NCBI GenBank assembly: GCA_963677785.2
Contig: CAXXDH010000001.1
Coordinates: forward strand, 620,001 to 684,000
Length of the DNA stretch: 64,000 bases
Origin: G963665495 sp963677785
GTDB taxonomy: Bacteria > Desulfobacterota > Desulfovibrionia > Desulfovibrionales > Desulfovibrionaceae
Direction: 5' to 3'
In this document: piece after piece, positions 52,107 through 58,837 of the stretch
Position numbering within the stretch: position 1 is the first letter of the stretch
How the letters are laid out: each line of letters begins with the position of its first letter
Translations under genes and position numbers: made by a program
Notes under the pieces: generated by a model
Database searches by the model: none
The model's input: only the letters and a program-made list of their open reading frames with translations
What the model was told of the DNA's origin: nothing

Positions 52107-52278
52107 CTATCCCGGATTTCGAAAAAATTCTTGACTCGTAATTTCCCTCGAAATCTGGATTACCACCCCTCATTTTCTCCAACTGTCCCGCGTACTTCTC
52201 GCATATTTCTATCATTCAATCCAGCAATTTCGGGCTTTCTCATTCTTCTTGTCCCCTTATACCCTGGATTTTTGTCGA
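52107..52278. repeat. Four related repeats, candidate transposase end-binding sites
   Basis: A motif like TA(T/A)CCCGGATTTCGA occurs four times: CTATCCCGGATTTCGA (+, 52107-52122), GTAATCCAGATTTCGA (-, 52148-52163), CAATCCAGCAATTTCGG (+, 52217-52233) and TATACCCTGGATTTTTGTCGA (+, 52257-52277). Mu-like ends carry several transposase sites of about 22 bases in mixed orientation within 200 bases of the end. No gene lies in this 270-base gap. Confidence 0.45.
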
Positions 52279-52320
52279 TTTTTGCTGCCCCTTCCCCTCA
52301 GAGGGTAGCAATAGGGTAGC

Positions 52321-52360
52321 AAAAAGAAAAAAGGCTTAGAAGCGTTTGCCTCTAAGCCTT
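52321..52360 (-). terminator. Intrinsic terminator of the initiator tRNA
   Basis: AAGGCTTAGA (52331-52340) and TCTAAGCCTT (52351-52360) form a perfect ten-pair stem. On the - strand it is followed by a T-rich run (complement of 52321-52332). It lies ten bases beyond the 3' end of the tRNA gene. Confidence 0.9.
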
Positions 52361-52369
52361 TGATTTCTT

Positions 52370-52446
<77 letters not shown>

Positions 52447-52460
52447 TCGCTGAAGAACCG

Positions 52461-52489
52461 AACTTACGGATTTCATCAGGGGCTGTCAA
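52461..52489 (-). promoter_or_regulatory. Sigma-70 promoter of the initiator tRNA
   Basis: On the - strand a perfect TTGACA (52489-52484) is followed after 17 bases by TAAGTT (52466-52461). The expected transcription start is about eight bases before the tRNA 5' end. Confidence 0.8.
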
Positions 52490-52532
52490 CAACTATTTAC
52501 ACTTTTTTTTAATTAATCTAGTATCCGCCTCC

Positions 52533-53255
52533 ATGGATACGACAGTCAATTTATCAGTGGTGGTTCCTGCCTATAATGAAGAGCAGAATCTGAAGCCCTT
52601 GTATCTGGAGGTCGAGGACGCGTTGAGCGGGATGCATCGACATTGGGAGCTGATTTTTGTCGACGACGGGAGTTCTGACGGAACGCTTGCTGTTATCAAA
52701 GATCTGGCGCAGGGTGATTCGCGGATTCGGTTTGTGAGCCTGGCGCGCAATTCCGGACAATCCGCCGCTTTCGGGGCAGGGTTTCAGGCTGCGAAAGGGG
52801 AGCTGGTGGTGACCATGGATGCGGACCTCCAGAACGATCCGGCGGATATTCCGCGGATGCTGGAGCAGTTCGACAAGGGCTACGACATGGTTATCGGATG
52901 GCGGGCCAACCGCCAGGATACACTCAGCAAAAAGCTTGCTTCCAAATTTGCCAATGCCGTACGCAACAAGCTCAGCAACGAGACTGTCAAGGATACGGGC
53001 TGTTCGCTGAAGGTTATGCGCGCGTCCATGGCCAAGAAACTGCCCATGTTTACGGGCATGCACCGCTTTTTGCCCACGTTGATGAAACTTGAAGGCGCGC
53101 GGGTGGCGGAAGTTCCGGTCAACCACCGGGCCAGGCGTCACGGCACATCAAAATACGGCGTCCTGGACCGCGCGTTGACCACCTGGTACGATCTGCTCGC
53201 CGTACGCTGGATGCAAAAGCGTTACGTACGCGTTGAAATCCAAGAACAAAGCTGA
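52533..53255 (+). CDS. Family 2 glycosyltransferase (dolichyl-phosphate mannosyltransferase type)
   Basis: The 240-residue enzyme has the GT2 motifs SVVVPAYNEEQN, FVDDGSSDGT and MDADLQNDP, which bind the nucleotide sugar and metal, and the acceptor-side motif RRHGTSKYG near the C-terminus. It probably moves a sugar to undecaprenyl phosphate or lipid A at the cytoplasmic face. It lacks C-terminal membrane helices. The frame is open further upstream over the tRNA gene, but ATG 52533 gives the family N-terminus. It is followed by a lipid-A synthase-like small membrane gene, suggesting a cell-envelope operon. Confidence 0.9.
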   Translation: MDTTVNLSVVVPAYNEEQNLKPLYLEVEDALSGMHRHWELIFVDDGSSDGTLAVIKDLAQGDSRIRFVSLARNSGQSAAFGAGFQAAKGELVVTMDADLQNDPADIPRMLEQFDKGYDMVIGWRANRQDTLSKKLASKFANAVRNKLSNETVKDTGCSLKVMRASMAKKLPMFTGMHRFLPTLMKLEGARVAEVPVNHRARRHGTSKYGVLDRALTTWYDLLAVRWMQKRYVRVEIQEQS

Positions 53256-53267
53256 CACAGCATCTTC

Positions 53268-53519
53268 ATGTTTTTTTCTTTCCAGGGCTATGCGCTTCTA
53301 TTCGGTCTGCTGATGCAATTGTCCGGCCTGGTTGCCGCGGGCAGTCGTATTGTGCGATTGAGTCTGGCTTTTCTCGGGGCCGCGGTGGTGCTTGTGGTCT
53401 GCATCACGCGCCACGACGCCTTGCTTTTTCTGGCGCAGCTGTTTTTATTGCCCGTACTGTTCGCAGTTTTTCCCCGCGATGCTTCTTCCAAAAGGGTGGA
53501 CGGACAATCCGATGGCTAA
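53268..53519 (+). CDS. Small membrane protein, LAB_N-like
   Basis: The 83-residue product has about three membrane segments and the order seen in the lipid-A-disaccharide synthase N-terminal domain family (SLAFLGAAVVLVVCITRHDALLFLAQLF in outline). These small proteins are usually coded beside GT2 genes and may help flip or modify lipid-linked sugars. It overlaps the next gene by eight bases. Confidence 0.62.
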   Translation: MFFSFQGYALLFGLLMQLSGLVAAGSRIVRLSLAFLGAAVVLVVCITRHDALLFLAQLFLLPVLFAVFPRDASSKRVDGQSDG

Positions 53520-54186
53520 TCCCGGCAAGATGATCGCCAAGGGCCTGGCGCTGATTCTTTCACTGGCTCTGATCATATACGCGCTGCGTCTTTCGGGCGC
53601 GGCCGAAGCGTTCAACAAGGCGTGGGTGGACACCTACCTGAGGGATCGCGGAGTGTATGGCGGTCTGTTTTTTGTGTTGTGCGCGGGATTGTTCACGGCC
53701 GTGGGCGTGCCGCGTCAGTTGGTGGGTTTTCTCGCGGGTTATGCTTTCGGCTTTTTGCTGGGCGTGCCGCTGGCTCTGGCCGGGACCCTGACCAGCTGTG
53801 TGGCCATGTTTTACTACAGCCGTTTTTTCGGGCGCAATTTCGTCAACCGCAGATTCGGGAAGCGGGTGGCCAAACTCAATGCCATTCTTTCGGGCAATAC
53901 CTTTTCCGCCGCGTTGATTATCCGCCTGCTGCCGGTGGGCAACAATCTGATCACCAATCTCCTGGCAGGAGTAAGCAATGCGAGTCCGTCCGGTTTTTTT
54001 CTGGGATCGTTGCTGGGCTACATTCCGCAGACTCTGGTTTTTTCCCTGCTGGGCAGCGGCGTGCATGTGGCGCCTGTCTGGCGTACGGTGCTCTCCGTGG
54101 TGCTTTTTCTGCTGGCCAGCCTGCTGGGCTGGACTTTGTACCGCCGCCGCCGCGAAGCATTGGCGGTAGAAGATACGCGGGCGTAA
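53512..54186 (+). CDS. TVP38/TMEM64 (VTT/DedA-type) membrane protein
   Basis: The 224-residue protein has about six membrane segments and the VTT/SNARE-associated motif region: GVPRQLVGFLAGYAFGFLLG and FGRNFVNRRFGKRVAKL, with a later LRLLPVGNNLITNLLAG type helix. DedA-type proteins are thought to move lipid carriers such as undecaprenyl phosphate. The frame is open 40 codons upstream, but the ATG at 53512 gives the family N-terminus. It is coupled to the LAB_N-like gene. Confidence 0.87.
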   Translation: MANPGKMIAKGLALILSLALIIYALRLSGAAEAFNKAWVDTYLRDRGVYGGLFFVLCAGLFTAVGVPRQLVGFLAGYAFGFLLGVPLALAGTLTSCVAMFYYSRFFGRNFVNRRFGKRVAKLNAILSGNTFSAALIIRLLPVGNNLITNLLAGVSNASPSGFFLGSLLGYIPQTLVFSLLGSGVHVAPVWRTVLSVVLFLLASLLGWTLYRRRREALAVEDTRA

Positions 54187-54192
54187 CCCCGA

Positions 54193-54675
54193 TCAATCCA
54201 CATCGCTGAGTTTTTCAAAGTCGGAAACGTCCGTATCGGCCTGTTCCATTTTCTGCTGCGTTTGCACGCCTTTTTGGATAACCTGCTTCAGAATGGCTTT
54301 TTGCTGGTCGGTCAAAGAAAGGAATTTGCATCCATACGTTTCGGGAGACGCATAGACTATCTCGGCCTGGAGGCCCTGCAGCACGGTTTTGTCTTCACTG
54401 ATCAAGTCGAATGTGATTTTGGACCCGATCTCGTATTCCGCATCCAGATAGAAGGTCAGCAGGCTCAGTCCGATCAGATTGAGGTCATTGACTTCACATT
54501 TGCCTTCTTGAGCAATGTTTACAAAAATTTCTCCCACAGGGGGGCGCTCGCTGGACCGCCTGTCCGCCGGAGAGGTCACGAATTGCTGGTAGCAAATCGG
54601 ACAGCAAGTCATTTTTTCGGCCATATCCTGCGGCATATCTTTTGAAAAACCGCACCATTTGCAAGTTACAAGCAT
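54193..54675 (-). CDS. Zinc-ribbon protein with PilZ domain
   Basis: The 160-residue protein has an N-terminal zinc ribbon (CKWCGFSKDMP and CCPICYQQF) and then a PilZ domain: DRRSSERPPV supplies the arginine motif and NDLNLIGLSLL stands for the D/NxSxxG motif, in which the Ser is replaced by Leu-Ile. Binding of c-di-GMP is thus uncertain. It is convergent with the VTT gene. Confidence 0.77.
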   Translation of the reverse strand: MLVTCKWCGFSKDMPQDMAEKMTCCPICYQQFVTSPADRRSSERPPVGEIFVNIAQEGKCEVNDLNLIGLSLLTFYLDAEYEIGSKITFDLISEDKTVLQGLQAEIVYASPETYGCKFLSLTDQQKAILKQVIQKGVQTQQKMEQADTDVSDFEKLSDVD

Positions 54676-54857
54676 TGTCAGTCCTCTTTACTGCATTCCT
54701 GAAATAATAGTAGAGCGTATATTTGAACAAGCACGAGAATACACGGAGTCTCGGCCAAGTTCAACAGCAACTGAAGCAAGGGCAGAGCTTTTATCGACGT
54801 TTTTGCTGGCAGAATCAGCTTTTTTGACGTATCCGAACACAGGGCGGATCGTGCCTG

Positions 54858-55367
54858 TTGCGCGGCAGCATGCCGGATGCGTTGCCTGCCCTACAAGCAG
54901 AGCATAAGTCAAGGGAGGAATTTATTTACATCATCTATCTTTCAGCGGCCTCTTTGCTCGCCGCCATTGTGAATATACTGGTGGGCGGGGCCGTGGCCGC
55001 GTCGTTTTTGAAATGGATTCTGACCATTCAGGTCGGTTGCGGGTCCATCTGGGCTTTTTTGGGGCATTATTTCAAGTCCGACGAAATCGCGGGCTATATC
55101 GGCTGGCCCGCGGGCAATCCGTTTCAAAAGGAGATAGCCTTCGCCAACCTGGGGCTGGGGCTGTGCGGCGTATTCTGCCTGTTTTCCGGTAAGGGCTTCT
55201 GGCTGGCTACCATGGTCTTTGCCACGACATTTCTGGTGGGGGCCTTTACAGTGCATGTGGCAGAGCAGAAGCGTACGGCGAACCATCGGCCTGGCAATGC
55301 CGGTCCAGTGTTTTATGCGGACATCATTGTTCCCGCGGTGTTGTGGTTACTCTATCTGTTTGTCTAG
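54858..55367 (+). CDS. DUF6790-like membrane protein
   Basis: The product has four hydrophobic segments and the pattern GYIGWPAGNPFQKEIAFANLGLGLCGVF seen in DUF6790 proteins, given here as GWPAGNPFQKEIAFANLGLG. Function unknown. The frame opens at ATG 54858, but the only good ribosome binding site (AAGGGAGGAA, 54910-54919) lies inside it, before TTT ATT TAC ATC. The true N-terminus may be at an ATT codon near 54923, giving a protein of about 148 residues that starts just before the first membrane segment. Confidence 0.68.
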   Translation: MRGSMPDALPALQAEHKSREEFIYIIYLSAASLLAAIVNILVGGAVAASFLKWILTIQVGCGSIWAFLGHYFKSDEIAGYIGWPAGNPFQKEIAFANLGLGLCGVFCLFSGKGFWLATMVFATTFLVGAFTVHVAEQKRTANHRPGNAGPVFYADIIVPAVLWLLYLFV

Positions 55368-55475
55368 GGCGCCGGCGCCCGTTGCGGCCCGTTGTGATTG
55401 GTTTGCTAAGCCACAGGCCATGGGCTATGACAAAACACGTTTTTCCGAATTCAACCTGTATCTGTCAATCATAGT

Positions 55476-58400
55476 ATGCTCGAACAAGTGCAAGCCTCCG
55501 CGGGAGCGGGCAAGACCTTTACCCTGACCAGCGCCTATTTGGACCGGTTGCTCGGCGCGCTGGAGCAGAGCCGCTTTGCCTGCGGCAGGAATCCCGAACC
55601 CGGCAGCTACTGCTGGACCGAGATTCTGGCCGTGACTTTTACCAACAAGGCCGCGGCGGAAATGAAAGAGCGTATCCTGCATGCGCTCAAGCAACGCGCC
55701 CTGGGGGATACGGCGGGCCCGGCCGGAAAATGGCCGCAGGACCTGGCCCGTGCCTGGGTCGAACGGATCATCCGCCGCCTGGGTTCCCTGCAGGTACGGA
55801 CCATCGACAGCCTGTTGAACAATCTGATTTCTCTTTCGGCTCTGCTTCTGGAGCTGCCGCCGGAACTGCGTCCGGTATTCGACAGCAGGGAGCTGTTCGT
55901 ACCGCTTTACGAACATCTCGTGAACCGGGCCGCGTACGCACCCGGCCCCGAACGCGAAGTCCTGCTCCGAGCCACCCAGGCCGCCATCCGGCTAGGCGGG
56001 TTCAAGGATTTTCTCCCTGCCGAAAGCGTACAGGACAGACTGTTCGATGTGCTGGAGTTCCGGCTGCGGCATGATTTTCCACTGCTCCATGTACCCGAAC
56101 CATTGGAATTCCGCCTGCAGACGTTGACCCGCCAGGTCATACGTACGGCCCTTTCTTTGCAAAAAAGCATTGCCGGCGAACAGCTCAAGGCGGCCAAGCA
56201 TTTCCTCAATTTTCTGGATAAATGCGTACGGCTCGAAGACCTGGACTCGCTGCCCGCTTCCGCCTATCTGGACAAGGAACATCTGGACGCCTGTCTGAAC
56301 AAGGCGTCCAAAGGTGCGGCCTCGCCCAAGGCCGTGGAGCTGTACGAAGTATTGAAAAAGGCGGGTGCGGATTTTCAGGCGGAAAGCAAGGTGCTCAAAA
56401 ACGCGTTGCAGTTGATGCCCTATGTGGAATTTTCGGGGGTGCTGCTGGACGGCATCGAAACCTTTCAGGCGCGTCAGGGGCAGCTTTTGAGCAGCTTGTG
56501 GCCCGAGTATGCGCGCCGCCTGCTTTCCGGGGAGCAGGGCGTATCCGAAGCGGTCTGCCGTCTGGGCGACCGCCTGGCGCATATGCTCATCGATGAATTT
56601 CAGGATACCAGCCGCGAACAGTGGGAGGCCCTGTGTCCGCTCGCTCTGGAGGCCCTGGCCAAGGGGGGCGGGTTGTTCTATGTGGGCGACATCAAACAGG
56701 CCATCTACAACTGGCGCGGAGGCGATTCCCGCTTGTTTCATGATGTGCCGAAGGATGCGCAGATCCTTTCCATTGCCGGGGAAGCCGCTGTCCGGACCCT
56801 GCCCTGCAACTGGCGCAGCGCGCGCCGGATCGTGGAGTTCAACAACACGGTATTCAGTCCGCTGGGCGAAGCGGAGACCGCGCGGAATATGGCCGCGGTC
56901 ATGCTCGACAGCGCGCCCGGTGCCGTTCGCGAGGAGTTTGCGGCCATGTTGCAGCAGGCCTACGCGGGGGCCGCACAGCAGCTGCCGCCGGGCAAGGAGC
57001 CAGTGGAAGGCTACGTGCGGCTGGAAACCGTGCGGGGAGACACCGTGGACGCGCTGGAGGAAGACGTCAAGGAACGGCTCGGCAGGCTGTTCAACGACGA
57101 ATTGATACCGCGCCGCGCTCCAGGCGACATTGCCGTGCTTGTGCGTTCCAATAGCGACGCGCAGCAAATTTCCGAATGGCTCATCGAATGGGGGCTGCCG
57201 GTGGTTACGGAAAACAGCCTGGCGCTTTCAGCCCATCCGCTGATCCGCGAGCTGTGCGCGTTTCTGACCTTTCTGGATTATCCCTATGACGACCTGGCCC
57301 TGTGGGAGGTCGTGGACGGCCGCTATCTGGTGGCGGATTGCGCGCCGGAAAGCGCCGTGCTGCAGGACTGGTTCGCCTCCAGGGGCAAGGAACCGCTGTT
57401 CGGCGCCTTGCAACGCGATTTCCCGGAGCTTTGGGAAGGCAGGTTCGCGCCCTTTTACCGCAAGGCCGGGTTCATGGGGCCCTACGATACGCTCTATGAA
57501 ATCGTCGCGCGGTTCGGCCTGCTCAAACGCTTTCCGGAAAACGAACTGTTCATCCGGCGCTTTCTGGAAATCGCCTATCTGGCGGAAGAGCAGGGGCATT
57601 TGTCCTTGTCTTCGTTTATGGACTACTGGCGCGAGCAGGGCGACATGGAAAAGGCCCCGCTGCCGGAAGAAGTGGACGCGGTCCGGGTTTTGACCGTGCA
57701 CAAGAGCAAGGGGCTGGAGTTTCCGGTGGTGGTTATCCCCTTTTTCAACTTCGCCAGCCCGGCGCGCTCCGGCCTGGTGGCCACTGATTGCCCGGAAGCT
57801 CCGGACGAACTGTATCCGCCGGATGTGGATAACGACGCCATCATGCTGCTGACCAAAGACTGCAGGGAATTGGGCACGGAGTATTATACGCGCCTGCTGC
57901 CGCAGCTGCTCGAACAGCTGAACCTGCTCTATGTGGCCTGGACCCGCCCGCGTGAGGAGCTGTATACGTTCGTGACCCGTACGGCCCGAAAGGATAATCT
58001 GGCCCTGATGCGAATTCTGGATCTGCTGCTGGCGCCGTTCGGCTTGCAGGACGATACGGGCGAGCCCTGCGAACTCGGAACCCTGCCGCATACGGCCCCT
58101 CCGGCTCCTGCCTCGGGCGCGGCCGTGTTCCCCGAACCATTGAACAGTTGCGCGCTGGGGGCGGATCAGCAAGCCCCTGCGGAGCGTACGGACGAGCGGC
58201 CCATGGGCTGGCTGCCCCGTTTGAAAATTTTCCGCAGCGAGCTGGATATGCAGAGTTTCGGCGAGCGTCAGCGCGGCACGCTGCTGCACCGCTGTATCGA
58301 GCATCTGCGCCCCGAACCGGGCGTGTCTCCGGACGCCGCCGTAGACGAAGCGCTGCGGATCGGCTTGTACGGCCTGGCCAATCCGCATGATCCGGCCGGA

Positions 58401-58754
58401 TTCGAGTTGAACAAGGAACGGCTGGCCGGTGAATTCCGCCCCATGCTGGCCTGGCTGCTGGACCAGCCCCGGATAGCCGCCGCTCTGGCCGGAGGATACG
58501 CCGAACAGACCGTGCTCACCGACGCGGGAAAACTGAAACGCCCGGACCATTTGGCGATTACCGCCGACGAGGTCCTGGTGCTCGAATACAAAAGCGGCGG
58601 CCCCAGCCCGGATCATCCGGTGCAGGTTCGCGAGTACCTCGGACTGCTGGGCCGCATGCCGCACCTGCGCGACAAGCATTTGCACGGCCTGATTATTTAT
58701 CTGGACCAGCGCCGGATAGAAGCGGTGGGCATGGAGCAGGGCGCTGCGTCATAG
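55476..58754 (+). CDS. addA: UvrD/RecB-type helicase-nuclease, AddA-like
   Basis: The 1092-residue protein begins almost at the Walker A ASAGAGKT (7-14). It has the superfamily 1 motifs: FTNKAAAEMKER, DEFQDTS near 372, VGDIKQAIYNWRGGDS near 405, VLTVHKSKGLEF near 738 and LLYVAWTRPREEL near 818. The C-terminal nuclease shows RGTLLHRCIEHL, RPDHLA, VLVLEYKSGG near 1034 and PVQVREYLGLL, the RecB-type PD-(D/E)XK order. With the next gene it forms an AddAB-type complex that resects broken DNA ends for RecA repair. Confidence 0.9.
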   Translation: MLEQVQASAGAGKTFTLTSAYLDRLLGALEQSRFACGRNPEPGSYCWTEILAVTFTNKAAAEMKERILHALKQRALGDTAGPAGKWPQDLARAWVERIIRRLGSLQVRTIDSLLNNLISLSALLLELPPELRPVFDSRELFVPLYEHLVNRAAYAPGPEREVLLRATQAAIRLGGFKDFLPAESVQDRLFDVLEFRLRHDFPLLHVPEPLEFRLQTLTRQVIRTALSLQKSIAGEQLKAAKHFLNFLDKCVRLEDLDSLPASAYLDKEHLDACLNKASKGAASPKAVELYEVLKKAGADFQAESKVLKNALQLMPYVEFSGVLLDGIETFQARQGQLLSSLWPEYARRLLSGEQGVSEAVCRLGDRLAHMLIDEFQDTSREQWEALCPLALEALAKGGGLFYVGDIKQAIYNWRGGDSRLFHDVPKDAQILSIAGEAAVRTLPCNWRSARRIVEFNNTVFSPLGEAETARNMAAVMLDSAPGAVREEFAAMLQQAYAGAAQQLPPGKEPVEGYVRLETVRGDTVDALEEDVKERLGRLFNDELIPRRAPGDIAVLVRSNSDAQQISEWLIEWGLPVVTENSLALSAHPLIRELCAFLTFLDYPYDDLALWEVVDGRYLVADCAPESAVLQDWFASRGKEPLFGALQRDFPELWEGRFAPFYRKAGFMGPYDTLYEIVARFGLLKRFPENELFIRRFLEIAYLAEEQGHLSLSSFMDYWREQGDMEKAPLPEEVDAVRVLTVHKSKGLEFPVVVIPFFNFASPARSGLVATDCPEAPDELYPPDVDNDAIMLLTKDCRELGTEYYTRLLPQLLEQLNLLYVAWTRPREELYTFVTRTARKDNLALMRILDLLLAPFGLQDDTGEPCELGTLPHTAPPAPASGAAVFPEPLNSCALGADQQAPAERTDERPMGWLPRLKIFRSELDMQSFGERQRGTLLHRCIEHLRPEPGVSPDAAVDEALRIGLYGLANPHDPAGFELNKERLAGEFRPMLAWLLDQPRIAAALAGGYAEQTVLTDAGKLKRPDHLAITADEVLVLEYKSGGPSPDHPVQVREYLGLLGRMPHLRDKHLHGLIIYLDQRRIEAVGMEQGAAS

Positions 58755-58837
58755 CAGTCCGAGCCGTCCGGCCATGCGCCTAAAGGCAATTTTTTGTTTT
58801 TTTCATGTTGATAGTTTTTAGAGATTGGGGGCAATAA

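Noticed and set aside
55992..58685. Two long - strand frames (391 and 485 codons)
   Set aside because: Both are antisense to the well-supported addA gene and rich in Gln/His/Arg without domain features.
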